Assembly: GCF_000621505.1 (NCBI RefSeq)
Contig: NZ_JHYD01000023.1
Location: 62,001 to 126,000 of the forward strand
Length of the DNA stretch: 64,000 bases
From: Ruminiclostridium cellobioparum DSM 1351 = ATCC 15832
Lineage (GTDB): Bacteria > Bacillota > Clostridia > Acetivibrionales > DSM-1351
Reading direction: 5' to 3'
Shown: piece by piece, positions 8,162 to 17,661 of the stretch
How the letters are laid out: the number at the start of each line of letters is the position of its first letter
Position numbering within the stretch: position 1 is the first letter of the stretch
Notes under the pieces: generated by a model
Told to the model about the DNA's origin: nothing
What the model saw: the letters and a program-made list of their open reading frames with translations, nothing else
Database searches by the model: none
Program-made: the position numbers and the translations under genes

Positions 8162-10054
8162 ATGAATTATTCTCTAAAACTGCTTGGTTTGAATGAGTAT
8201 CAGGAAAAAGCCGTTAATGAGCTTTCAGGGCTGCTGTACGTGACTGTATCTCCGAACGGCCTCCCCGTTCAATTCAGACGGTCACACATTCAGGAATATA
8301 GTTTCGACGGAAACTCCGGAATAATCTACTATGAAAAGGAGCACCAGATATTACGCGGACTTGGTATTTTTATCGAAAATCTGGAGACGGGAAAACCTTT
8401 TATTGTAAGAGAAAGTGCGGCATATGACCAGCTGGGTGTAATGATAGACTGCTCCCGCAACGCAGTTTTGAATATACCTTCTTTTAAAGAGCTTATAAAA
8501 CACCTGGCTTTAATGGGCTATTCAAATGTACAGCTCTATACCGAGGACACTTACGAAATAAAAGAATATCCCTATTTCGGCTATCAGCGGGGCCGTTACA
8601 CCCCGGAGGAATTCAAGGAAATGGATGCCTATGCCAAACTTTTTTCCATAGAGCTTGTACCATGTATTCAAACACTGGCTCATCTGGGCCGTGTATTGAA
8701 ATGGGAAGCTTTTTCAGAACTCCGTGACTGCAATGATATACTCCTGATAGATGATGAGAAAACCTATGCTCTCATTGATGATATGTTCCGCACAATGTCT
8801 CAAAATTTATCCAGCCGCCGTATTAATATCGGTATGGATGAGGCTCATATGGTGGGCCTCGGAAAATATCTTGACAAACACGGATATAAGGACCGTATGG
8901 AGGTAATGCTCCGGCATTTTAACCATGTTATGGATATTGCACTTAAATACGGTTACCGCCCCATGATGTGGAGCGATATGTTTTTCAGGCTTGTATCGGG
9001 AGGCCAATACACCGCTGATGACTGTCCCATTAAAGAGGAGCTTCTCAGTCAAATACCTGAGGATATAACTCTGGTGTATTGGAATTACTATTCCACTGAA
9101 CAGGAAGAGTATGATAAAATGCTGTGCAATCACAAAAAAATAAGTTCCAATTTAGTTTTTGCCGGAGGTGCATGGAAATGGAACAGCTTCACTCCTTACA
9201 GCCATTTCAGTGAATTTGTTTCAAAAGTCGCCCACAAGAGCTGTCAAGAGCATAATATCCGTGAAGTTCTCATAACCAGCTGGGGGGATGACGGGGCCGA
9301 ATGCCCCTTGTTCTCCGTACTGCCTGTATTTCAGATATGGGCTGAGCTGTGCTATTCAGGTTTCTCCCATGAAGAATATCTTGAGAGACGCTTTTTGACA
9401 TGTGCGGGAGCTTCATATAAAGATTTTATCACCCTGGGTGAACCCATATTGACCCCTGACAATCCCGCACCCGGACGCTGCGGGATAAATCCCGCAAAAT
9501 ACCTGCTTTATCAGGACATCCTGGGTGGGCTTTATGATGCACATGTGCTGCCTGATTCATATGATTTACATTTCAAAAATTGTGCCCGGAAAATTGCTGA
9601 ATGCTCTGAACGCAATCCCAAATGGCGTTATCTCTTTGAATATCACAGGGCCTTTTGTCATGTGCTGGCTTTAAAGAGTGAAATGGGAATCCGCATAAGA
9701 AAGGCTTATCACTCGGGAGAAAAAGGTATTTTACTTGAAACGGCACAGATTGAAATACCTGATTTACTTAACCGGGTGGAAGTTTTACTGACTTCATTGG
9801 AGGAACAATGGAAAAAAGAAAACAAAATTTTCGGACTTGACGTACTTGAGCTTCGTTTGGGAGGATTAAAACAGCGCCTGCTGTCAGCCTCCCGAAGATT
9901 AATTCAATATTCCGGCGGTGAAATTGACATATTGGAGGAACTGGAGGCAGAGCCACTGCCTTATGATATAAAATCCCATGAAAAGGGGGAAATATCAGTT
10001 TGGTGCCAGCCCTGGCACAATCTGGTCTCTTCTTCGGTAGTAGTGACATTATAG
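8162..10054 (+). CDS. GH20 beta-N-acetylhexosaminidase (cytoplasmic, GcnA-like)
   Basis: 630 aa with no signal peptide. The GH20 catalytic Asp-Glu pair is visible at Asp226-Glu227 (INIGMDEAHMVGLGKY), preceded by the barrel strands LGVMIDCSRNAV and ELVPCIQTLAHLGR. GH20 enzymes remove terminal beta-GlcNAc or GalNAc by substrate-assisted catalysis. An AAGGAG ribosome site precedes the ATG. It is divergent from the kinase operon and faces the cellobiose phosphorylase gene at its 3' end. Together with GH38 and GH130 it suggests intracellular trimming of imported N-glycan-type oligosaccharides. Confidence 0.9.
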   Translation: MNYSLKLLGLNEYQEKAVNELSGLLYVTVSPNGLPVQFRRSHIQEYSFDGNSGIIYYEKEHQILRGLGIFIENLETGKPFIVRESAAYDQLGVMIDCSRNAVLNIPSFKELIKHLALMGYSNVQLYTEDTYEIKEYPYFGYQRGRYTPEEFKEMDAYAKLFSIELVPCIQTLAHLGRVLKWEAFSELRDCNDILLIDDEKTYALIDDMFRTMSQNLSSRRINIGMDEAHMVGLGKYLDKHGYKDRMEVMLRHFNHVMDIALKYGYRPMMWSDMFFRLVSGGQYTADDCPIKEELLSQIPEDITLVYWNYYSTEQEEYDKMLCNHKKISSNLVFAGGAWKWNSFTPYSHFSEFVSKVAHKSCQEHNIREVLITSWGDDGAECPLFSVLPVFQIWAELCYSGFSHEEYLERRFLTCAGASYKDFITLGEPILTPDNPAPGRCGINPAKYLLYQDILGGLYDAHVLPDSYDLHFKNCARKIAECSERNPKWRYLFEYHRAFCHVLALKSEMGIRIRKAYHSGEKGILLETAQIEIPDLLNRVEVLLTSLEEQWKKENKIFGLDVLELRLGGLKQRLLSASRRLIQYSGGEIDILEELEAEPLPYDIKSHEKGEISVWCQPWHNLVSSSVVVTL

Positions 10055-10116
10055 AAGTTTTAACTAGACTTGATGTTGGGGCCGCGGCGCAAAACAATTG
10101 AAATACATGGAAAACA

Positions 10117-10165
10117 TTATAATAGTGCTCCCGTGCTAACTTCAAAAAATGGGAAGCACTATTAT
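10117..10165. terminator. Convergent hairpin between GH20 and cbpA
   Basis: ATAATAGTGCT and AGCACTATTAT form an 11-bp stem extended by CCC/GGG. It stands between the convergent GH20 and cbpA genes and may end transcription from both sides, although the T-runs are weak. Confidence 0.6.
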
Positions 10166-10243
10166 ATTTGTCTTGTTTTGAGATGGCCCCCTGCATCAAG
10201 CCTCTTATATATCCCCATTGCTCAGGGAGAATCCATCAGTATT

Positions 10244-12679
10244 TTAACCCATTACAACCTTAACTTCATGGTTCTTTCGGTCATTAAAGACAGGAACAAT
10301 ATTACCTTTATATTTTCTGCCGTCAACAACAAGTTCTTTAACACCCTTTGATACATGCTCCGGATTGCTTATGGTTATATCATAAGTGGCATTCCGGAAC
10401 TTTCTGCTGATCTTATAGCCATCCCAGGCCTTTGGTATGCAGGGATCGATCATGAGACCGCTGTAGTCAGGCTTGATTCCAAGAATATTCTGAGAAATGA
10501 CTACAAAGTTCCAGGCCGCAGTTCCTGTCAGCCAGGAGTTCTTTGCCTCCCCATGTCTCTTTGCGTCCTTTCCGGCAATCATCTGGGAATAGACATACGG
10601 CTCGGTCTTATGGATCTCACTTATTTCCTCAGTGTACGCAGGAGCAATTTTTGAGTATATCTCAAAAGCCCTGTCCCCTCTCCCAAGTACTGTTTCCCCG
10701 GCGGCAACCCAGGGATTGTTATGGCAGAATATGCCGGCATTTTCCTTATAGCCGGCAGGGTAAGTCGAAATTTCACCCATGTTGATATAATACTCTGTAA
10801 ACGCAGGGTTGTTAAGTACCATACCATGATCGCTATCGAGATATTTTTTGGCCGAATCCAGAGCCTTTTCCACGTGGCCGGTGTTGAGACCGATTCCGGC
10901 CATTGTGCAGAAGCCCTGTGATTCTATGAATATCTTGCCTTCTTCATTTTCCTTGCTGCCTATCTTTTGGCCAAAATCATCGTACGCACGGATGAACCAT
11001 TCTCCATCCCATCCATGCTCAAGAACTGTTTCGGTCATTTTATCAATATGTACCTGAGCCTTGCCGGCCTCCTCTTCCAGCCCATTCAGCCTGCATAACT
11101 TAACATACTCCGGTCCATAGTAGACAAACATTCCCGCTATCAGAACCGATTCTGCCACCTTGCCATCCTTGCTCGTAGTGGTCTGGAAGGATTCATCGGG
11201 AGCATTTGAGAAGCAATTCAGGTTGAGGCAGTCGTTCCAGTCTGCCCTTCCGATCAATGGCAGTCCATGGGGACCCAGGTTATTTACAACATGATAGAAG
11301 GAACGTCGCAGGTGGTCAAACAAAGTGGCCGCCCTGGAAGCATCATTGTCATACGGAACCATTTCCTTCAGAATGTCCATATCTCCTGTTTCTTTTATGT
11401 ACGCGGCAACTGAAGCAATCAGCCATAAGGGATCATCATTAAAGTTTCCGCCGATTTCATTGTTGCCTTTCTTAGTCAAAGGCTGGTACTGGTGATATGC
11501 ACCGCCTGTTTCCAACTGGGTGGCTGCTATATCAAGTATTCTCTCTCGTGCCCTGTCAGGAATCTGGTGAACAAAGCCAAGGATATCCTGGTTGGAATCC
11601 CTGAAGCCCATACCTCTGCCTATGCCGGTTTCAAAGTATGAAGCACTTCTGGACATATTAAAGGTAACCATGCATTGATACTGATTCCATGTGTTTACCA
11701 TCCTTGCCAGCTTTTCATCCTTGTGCTCCAGTCTGTACTGCGTGAACAGCTGGCTCCAGTAATTCTGCATTTCTTCAAATGCAGCCTGAACACCTGCCGG
11801 ATTACCTTTTTCCTCAATCATGGCATAGGCTTTTTTCTTATTGATTACTCCCTTGCTTTCCCATTTGTCATCCTCAGCATTTTCAACATAGCCCAGAATG
11901 AAATCATATTCCTTTTCTTCACCGGGCTTTAATTCCACTGTGATACAATGTGAAGCCATTGGACCCCAGCCGTCGGCTATTGTATTTTGGGGTTGGCCGC
12001 TGACAGGAACCTGGGGGGCCTCAAACCCGTTATATAATCCCACAAATGTATCTCTGTCGGTATCATAGCCTGTTAGACCCGCGTTTACAGAATAAAAAGA
12101 AAAGTGATTTCTTCTTTCCTTATATTCTGTTTTGTGGTAAATAACTGAATTCTCAACCTCAACTTCGCCTGTGCTCAGGTTTCTCTGGTAATTAGTCATA
12201 TCGTCATATGCATTCCATAAACAGAACTCTATGCATGAAAACAGTTTCACAGTCTTATTATCTGAGGTTGTGTTTTTAACCCTGACTCTGTGTAACTCTC
12301 CATTAAAATTCAACGGAACGAAAAAGAGTATTTCGCTGCTTATTCCATTTTTGCTTCCTGTTATTTTGGTATACCCCAAACCATGCCTGCACTCGTAGCT
12401 GTCGAGATTGGCTTTGACCGGTGACCAGCCCGGAGACCACAGGGTTCCGTTATCGTTGATATAGAAGTATCTCCCTCCCATATCGATTGGTACGTTGTTG
12501 TATCTGTACCTTGTGATTCTGCGTAAACGCGCGTCCTTATAAAAACAATAACCGCCCGCAGTATTTGAAATTAAAGAAAAAAATTCCTGTGTTCCCAGGT
12601 AATTAATCCAGGGATACGGTGTTTTGGGAGTGGTAATTACATATTCCCGGTTCTTATCGTCAAAAAATCCAAATTTCAT
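10244..12679 (-). CDS. cbpA: Cellobiose phosphorylase, GH94
   Basis: 811 aa starting [21 protein letters not shown]; the ATG at 12679 has GAGAGGAG upstream, whereas a longer frame to 12727 has none. The protein closely follows the clostridial CbpA sequence throughout, including [29 protein letters not shown] and the catalytic region [12 protein letters not shown]. It splits cellobiose with phosphate into glucose 1-phosphate and glucose in the cytoplasm, saving one ATP-equivalent per disaccharide. It is the last gene after a LacI regulator and the cellodextrin ABC importer. Identification is strong because the match is end to end. Confidence 0.96.
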   Translation of the reverse strand: MKFGFFDDKNREYVITTPKTPYPWINYLGTQEFFSLISNTAGGYCFYKDARLRRITRYRYNNVPIDMGGRYFYINDNGTLWSPGWSPVKANLDSYECRHGLGYTKITGSKNGISSEILFFVPLNFNGELHRVRVKNTTSDNKTVKLFSCIEFCLWNAYDDMTNYQRNLSTGEVEVENSVIYHKTEYKERRNHFSFYSVNAGLTGYDTDRDTFVGLYNGFEAPQVPVSGQPQNTIADGWGPMASHCITVELKPGEEKEYDFILGYVENAEDDKWESKGVINKKKAYAMIEEKGNPAGVQAAFEEMQNYWSQLFTQYRLEHKDEKLARMVNTWNQYQCMVTFNMSRSASYFETGIGRGMGFRDSNQDILGFVHQIPDRARERILDIAATQLETGGAYHQYQPLTKKGNNEIGGNFNDDPLWLIASVAAYIKETGDMDILKEMVPYDNDASRAATLFDHLRRSFYHVVNNLGPHGLPLIGRADWNDCLNLNCFSNAPDESFQTTTSKDGKVAESVLIAGMFVYYGPEYVKLCRLNGLEEEAGKAQVHIDKMTETVLEHGWDGEWFIRAYDDFGQKIGSKENEEGKIFIESQGFCTMAGIGLNTGHVEKALDSAKKYLDSDHGMVLNNPAFTEYYINMGEISTYPAGYKENAGIFCHNNPWVAAGETVLGRGDRAFEIYSKIAPAYTEEISEIHKTEPYVYSQMIAGKDAKRHGEAKNSWLTGTAAWNFVVISQNILGIKPDYSGLMIDPCIPKAWDGYKISRKFRNATYDITISNPEHVSKGVKELVVDGRKYKGNIVPVFNDRKNHEVKVVMG

Positions 12680-12741
12680 ATTTGGGGCTCCTCTCAAATG
12701 ATTAAAAAAATATATAACAATAAGCACTTTTGCAAGTACTT

Positions 12742-13788
12742 CTATTTCCTTTTACAGGTTTCACGCAATATCATTTTTGTATCATAGCTATAGCTGAAAA
12801 ATCCTTTTTTGTTTCTTTTTATATTTGCAATAAGCTCGGTTACAGCTTTATCAACTATATCATAAACCGGTGTCGACACTGTTGACAGAGCCGGCCTGAT
12901 TAATGACGAAAGCGGAATATTATCAAACCCTATGATGGAAATGTCTTCTGGTACCTTTATATTATTCTCTTTAAACAGATCCATGGCGGTTATTGCCATA
13001 TCGTCATTAGAAGAAAATATTGCACTTGGAAAATTTCCTTTTTGAATCAGTTTTTTAACTTCATCGGCAGTCTTGGATTTTATAAAATCACCATGCAGAA
13101 CAAAATCCTTATTAACTTCCAAGCCATGTTTTTTCATAGTATCAAAGAAAGCTTCATATCTCTGCCTTCCCGAATATGTAGACAGTCTTCCCGCCAACAG
13201 CCCAATCTTCTGGTGTCCTAAGCTTATCAGGTATTCAACTGCCTGAACAGTACCTTCATAATCATTGGAGCCTATTACAATCAGATTATTATTATCTGAT
13301 TTGCTCCTCTTTATCTCTTCAGCATCATAATCTATTAAAGCCACAGGGAAACCTCTTTTAGAAACATTTATCAGAACGTCTACTTCCCTTTCTGTTCCGA
13401 TAACAATTCCCCCATCAATCCTCTTTTGAAGAAATACTTCACTGACTTTATTATAATCATTCTCGCAATAAATTATATTGACAAGAACGTAAAATCCCCT
13501 GGCATTGGCACATTCTACCACCGCATCAACAAATTGCGTAAAATAATTGTTGTTATACAATCTGTTTGGATTATCAGTGTCGGCAATACTAACTATAAAT
13601 AGTCCAATGGTATCATTTTGTTTTCCTGCCAATACTCTTGCACTGGTATTAGGCTGATAATTGTATTTTGATATTACTTCGAGAACCTTTTTCTTGGTAT
13701 CCTCCGGCACATTAGAGTAATTATTTATTACTCTTGAAACAGTACTTCTGGATACTCCGGCTATTTTAGCAATTTCTTCACTTTTCAT
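12742..13788 (-). CDS. LacI-family transcriptional regulator
   Basis: 348 aa with an N-terminal helix-turn-helix ([19 protein letters not shown]), the LacI hinge helix region ([10 protein letters not shown]) and a periplasmic-binding-like effector domain ending in [22 protein letters not shown]. It sits between the binding-protein gene and cbpA, 62 bases before cbpA, and behind a hairpin. It probably controls cellobiose or cellodextrin genes, with a sugar or phosphosugar as effector. The known R. cellulolyticum cua cluster is described as seven genes without a regulator at this point, so this gene is either extra or was not counted there. Confidence 0.93.
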   Translation of the reverse strand: MKSEEIAKIAGVSRSTVSRVINNYSNVPEDTKKKVLEVISKYNYQPNTSARVLAGKQNDTIGLFIVSIADTDNPNRLYNNNYFTQFVDAVVECANARGFYVLVNIIYCENDYNKVSEVFLQKRIDGGIVIGTEREVDVLINVSKRGFPVALIDYDAEEIKRSKSDNNNLIVIGSNDYEGTVQAVEYLISLGHQKIGLLAGRLSTYSGRQRYEAFFDTMKKHGLEVNKDFVLHGDFIKSKTADEVKKLIQKGNFPSAIFSSNDDMAITAMDLFKENNIKVPEDISIIGFDNIPLSSLIRPALSTVSTPVYDIVDKAVTELIANIKRNKKGFFSYSYDTKMILRETCKRK

Positions 13789-13838
13789 TCAAATCCACCT
13801 TATCCTAACTACGGCCTAATGTTTATTTACTCATTATT

Positions 13839-13879
13839 AAAATAGGGCTAACGCTATACCAAAGCGCTAGCCCTATTTT
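13839..13879 (-). terminator. Hairpin after the cellodextrin-binding protein gene
   Basis: AAAATAGGGCTA and TAGCCCTATTTT (extended by GCGC/GCGT) form a strong hairpin with a short T-run on the minus strand. It lies after the binding-protein stop and before the LacI gene, so it probably limits read-through to the regulator and cbpA. Confidence 0.8.
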
Positions 13880-13931
13880 ACATCTATTTGGTAATTAAAT
13901 CAAGCTAGAATAAATATAGTATCTAAACTAA

Positions 13932-15488
13932 TTACTTCTTTGCTGCAAGAAATGCATCATACTGTGTCTGCATTTCCTTAAGTACCTTTTCAACGCCTGC
14001 TGTTTTGAGTTCTTTATCCATCTTAGCAACTTCGGCGTCAACATCCTTAACAGAACCTGTGAACAACTGCTTGTAGTAGTTCTGAACAACACTCTGACAA
14101 GCTGCAACTTCTGCTTCTACATCCTTTGGGTTGAATGCGAATCCAAGGCTGTCGAGAGCTGTAGCACTGTCATTGAACTGTTTGAATTTTTCCCACTTCT
14201 GTGGATCATCAACATCCTTCACCAGATAATCCTTAAACTGGTCACCGAATCTCCAACCGTTACCGGCAGAAGCATAACCCTTGTTATCTGGTTTCATAGC
14301 AATAACATTATCAGAAACCTTGTCATAGTGAACGCCTTCCAAGCCGAATGAGAACATATTTCTCAATGTCTTATCCGTATACAGCATTTCTATGAATTTG
14401 AATGCTCTGTCCGGATTCTTTGACTTAGCAGGGATAGCAAGCATTGATCCACCTGCTTCACGGTTTGTTTTAACTGCAGGAGTTAAATTAAGCTGTACCC
14501 AATCAATTTTCGTAGATATTTTCATTTCAGCATCCTTACCAGGCTTCATTGATTGTGAATTAGCAAAGTACTTGCCTGAGGTCATAAGTGTAACCTGACC
14601 TTCTAATGTAGCTGCATCTGCAGGGATCCAACCCTTCTTGTAGTATTCCTGCATCTTCTTGTAATGAGCTATTGATTCAGGAGCTGTAAACTGGTTAACA
14701 ACTGTAGTCTTGCCATTTACAGGATATAATGCACCTGGAGCATCATCAGCACTTAAATTGTCCCAATCTAGTAATTTGAAAGGAGCATCCATCTGTACTG
14801 GTAAAAGTGGGTAAATGCCTGGTTCATTCTTCTTAATCTGTTCAAATACTGGTTCAAGGTCTTCCATCTTCTTTATACTAGCTATATCAACCTTGTACTT
14901 GTCAACAAGGTCTTTCTTGAGTAGGAATCCCCACTGATGAGCCTGCTCTTTGTTTGTATTTACAGCATAAATTTTTCCATTAATTTTAGCAGAATTCAGG
15001 AAGTCTTCTCCATCGATCTCCCTTATAGGACTATTTTTTAAATAGTCATCCAATGCAAGGAAAAATCCTTTTTGTGCATTGTTTTTGTAGTCAGCTGCCC
15101 AGCCTGCTGTAAAGACAACATCAATTGCTTCTCCTGCCGATAACATTGCATTTACCTTGTTGTCGTAAGCAGTACCATAACTGAATACTTGCATTTTAAG
15201 ATTTACATTGAGTTTGTCTTTGAGATACTCACTTGCCTTCTGGGCAATCATATCTACATCAGGGTCCGCCTGAGGACCGGCCAAAATCCATGTGAGATCT
15301 ACAGTTTCAGCTGGAACAGTTGCTGTTGCCTCAGCTGTTGATGATTCTGCAGCTGCTGATGACTCTGCAGCTGTTGATGCTGCTGTTGATGAGTCAGAGC
15401 TGGCTTTGTCTCCACCACAGCCTGTTAGTGCTATGGCCAGCATAAACACTACAACCAAAGCTAAACATAAATACCTTTTCATTTTCAT
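13932..15488 (-). CDS. cuaA: Cellodextrin ABC transporter substrate-binding lipoprotein
   Basis: 518 aa, ATG at 15488 with GGAGG seven bases upstream. Lipoprotein signal peptide with the lipobox LTGCGG, then a linker of about 45 Ser/Ala/Glu residues (low-complexity DNA around 15310-15400), then an extracellular solute-binding domain of the LplA/YtcQ type. In R. cellulolyticum the binding protein of this cluster, CuaA, binds cellodextrins. Here the gene follows the two permease genes. The gene letter is assigned from the recalled cluster, not from a comparison. Confidence 0.9.
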   Translation of the reverse strand: MKMKRYLCLALVVVFMLAIALTGCGGDKASSDSSTAASTAAESSAAAESSTAEATATVPAETVDLTWILAGPQADPDVDMIAQKASEYLKDKLNVNLKMQVFSYGTAYDNKVNAMLSAGEAIDVVFTAGWAADYKNNAQKGFFLALDDYLKNSPIREIDGEDFLNSAKINGKIYAVNTNKEQAHQWGFLLKKDLVDKYKVDIASIKKMEDLEPVFEQIKKNEPGIYPLLPVQMDAPFKLLDWDNLSADDAPGALYPVNGKTTVVNQFTAPESIAHYKKMQEYYKKGWIPADAATLEGQVTLMTSGKYFANSQSMKPGKDAEMKISTKIDWVQLNLTPAVKTNREAGGSMLAIPAKSKNPDRAFKFIEMLYTDKTLRNMFSFGLEGVHYDKVSDNVIAMKPDNKGYASAGNGWRFGDQFKDYLVKDVDDPQKWEKFKQFNDSATALDSLGFAFNPKDVEAEVAACQSVVQNYYKQLFTGSVKDVDAEVAKMDKELKTAGVEKVLKEMQTQYDAFLAAKK

Positions 15489-15557
15489 TTAATAGCCTCC
15501 TTCAAATTTGTTTAATCTATAGCAACCCTAACGGTTGTTATCACCAGAAACAAAACA

Positions 15558-16475
15558 TTAACCTTTTACCGCACCAACGGTAAGTCCTTTTACAAAGTAT
15601 CTCTGGAAGAATGGATAAGCAAGAATTATAGGTCCTATTGACAACACTGCTATAGCCATACGTGCACCTTCACTAGGTAATGACTGCATTGCCAGCCCTG
15701 CATTTGAGAAACTTGTACTTGATGTTGCCAAGAATTGGATTGTTTGCAATGTTTGATACATAAAATACTGGATATTATATAATTTGGCATTGTTAACAAA
15801 TACCAAAGGTAAATACCAGTCATTCCAATAATTCAATGTACAGAATAATCCGATTGTAGCTAATCCTGCACGGCACAATGGGAGAACTACTACAAAGAAT
15901 GTTCTGAACTCTCCGGCTCCGTCTATTTTTGCAGATTCAATAATTGATTCATGAACAGTAGTCTTATAGAAAGTTCTCATTATAATTACGTACCAAGCGT
16001 TCATAAGGTAAGGAACAATCATTATCCATATTGAATTTTTTATTGGTATTACAGTGGTATAAACAATATACCAGGGAACCAGACCTCCACCAAAAATCAT
16101 TGTAAAATATGCAAGAAAAGCAAACTGTGTCTTATACCTAAAAGAACTTCTTGATAACGGATATGCATACATACAAATTATCAAAAGACTTAGTATTGTT
16201 CCTACAATTGTGACAAATATTGAAACACCGTAAGCTCTCCATATTACATCGCCTGCAGCAACAATGTATGAGTATGCGTCAAATGATATCTCTTTAGGAA
16301 AGAAAGTGTAGCCGGATACCAGCAATTCCTGTTCATTCGTAAACGAGATGATTATTACAAATACTATCGGCAATATACAAACCAGAGAAATAATAAGAAA
16401 TATTAAATTAATGAAGAAATTGGAAAACCCTGATATTTCACCAATTTTTCTATCTTTGTTCAAATTTAAATCCAT
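15558..16475 (-). CDS. Cellodextrin ABC permease, CarC/LplC-type
   Basis: 305 aa, six predicted membrane segments, EAA loop ESAKIDGAGEFRTFFVVVLP near residues 190-210 and the usual ending PFFQRYFVKGLTVGAVKG. AGGAGAGG lies five bases before the ATG. It is 12 bases after the partner permease and 69 bases before the binding-protein gene, where a small CAACC/GGTTG hairpin lies in the gap. It corresponds to one of the two integral membrane subunits (CuaB or CuaC) of the cellodextrin importer. Confidence 0.93.
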   Translation of the reverse strand: MDLNLNKDRKIGEISGFSNFFINLIFLIISLVCILPIVFVIIISFTNEQELLVSGYTFFPKEISFDAYSYIVAAGDVIWRAYGVSIFVTIVGTILSLLIICMYAYPLSRSSFRYKTQFAFLAYFTMIFGGGLVPWYIVYTTVIPIKNSIWIMIVPYLMNAWYVIIMRTFYKTTVHESIIESAKIDGAGEFRTFFVVVLPLCRAGLATIGLFCTLNYWNDWYLPLVFVNNAKLYNIQYFMYQTLQTIQFLATSSTSFSNAGLAMQSLPSEGARMAIAVLSIGPIILAYPFFQRYFVKGLTVGAVKG

Positions 16476-16487
16476 GTGAACCTCTCC

Positions 16488-17450
16488 TTAAAATAACGCT
16501 TTGTCTTTGTCTATTTTTCTAACAACCATATTTGCAGTAAATACTGTTATACACCCGACAACTGCCTGATAAAGACCAGCGGCAGCAGTCATTCCCATAT
16601 TGTTGGAATTTCTAAGCGCTTTATATACATAAGTATCAATGACGTCCGTTACAGAAGCAATAGAACCACTGTTTTTGGTAACGTTGTAGAAAAGTCCAAA
16701 ATCTGCATTAAATATTCTTCCGACGGCAAGTAATGTCATGATTATCATTATCGGCTGAAGCAACGGCAATGTAATGTGTCTTATCTGCTGCCATTTTGAA
16801 GCACCATCCAAAGATGCGGCTTCAAAGTATTCGGAATCTATACCTGCAATTGAAGCTATGTAAACAACGATATTGTACCCAGTATATTTCCACATGTGGA
16901 AGAACGTTAATATGAATGGCCAGGCTTTCGTTTCGGAATACCAGTTTACAGGGTCTAACCCGAACATGCTCAAAAACGTCGTATTGATGAATCCCTTGTC
17001 CATACTTAGGAAAGAATAGGCCAGATAGCTTACTACAATCCATGATAAGAAGTATGGTAAAAACATTAAACTCTGATAGGTCTTTGATCCCCTTTTATTC
17101 CTGAGTTCATTCAAGGCTATCGCAAGTGCCACAGGAACTATAAGGTCGAGTGCTATAAATACAAGATTGTACAATATCGTATTTCTGGTAATATTAAACG
17201 CATAAGGCGATTTAAAGAAAAACGCAAAATTATCAAAACCAACAAATTCACTTCTTATTACACTGTCAAAAAAGTTATTAAATAACCGATATCTCTTAAA
17301 AGCAATTACAACACCGAACATAGGGAGATAATTGTTTATTAACAACACAATTGCACCCGGTACCAGCATTAAAAAAAGTGCACCGTTAGTTCGAATTTCA
17401 GAAAAAAACCCGCGTTTACGCTTACGAACCGTTACATTTTCTGAAGACAA
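16488..17450 (-). CDS. Cellodextrin ABC permease, LplB-type, TTG start
   Basis: 320 aa. No ATG is available near the N-terminus: the frame opens with TTG at 17448-17450 (TTG TCT TCA GAA) preceded by AAGGA at about ten bases. Six predicted membrane helices and the EAA loop YFEAASLDGASKWQQIRHI. It begins the inducible importer operon and follows a 211-bp gap from the regulator gene, which should hold the promoter and the binding site of the response regulator. I see no clear operator repeat in that gap. Confidence 0.92.
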   Translation of the reverse strand: MSSENVTVRKRKRGFFSEIRTNGALFLMLVPGAIVLLINNYLPMFGVVIAFKRYRLFNNFFDSVIRSEFVGFDNFAFFFKSPYAFNITRNTILYNLVFIALDLIVPVALAIALNELRNKRGSKTYQSLMFLPYFLSWIVVSYLAYSFLSMDKGFINTTFLSMFGLDPVNWYSETKAWPFILTFFHMWKYTGYNIVVYIASIAGIDSEYFEAASLDGASKWQQIRHITLPLLQPIMIIMTLLAVGRIFNADFGLFYNVTKNSGSIASVTDVIDTYVYKALRNSNNMGMTAAAGLYQAVVGCITVFTANMVVRKIDKDKALF

Positions 17451-17661
17451 AAATAATCACATCCTTATTAGAATTTGTACAATAGAAATATTTTAGTAAG
17501 ATTACATCTATATGATATAAATTTCATTACGAATTCTAAATAGACATAATTGTAATATTGTGTTAATAATTGCAGTCATGAAAGTGCAAGATTATACAAC
17601 AAAATAATGCCATATACTTTATAGATATATGACATCAAAACAACAATATATTTAACTTTCG

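Noticed and set aside
15310-15400. GCTGAT/GCTGTTGATG short tandem repeats
   Set aside because: They encode the Ser/Ala/Glu linker of the binding lipoprotein; ordinary low-complexity coding DNA and not a separate repeat.
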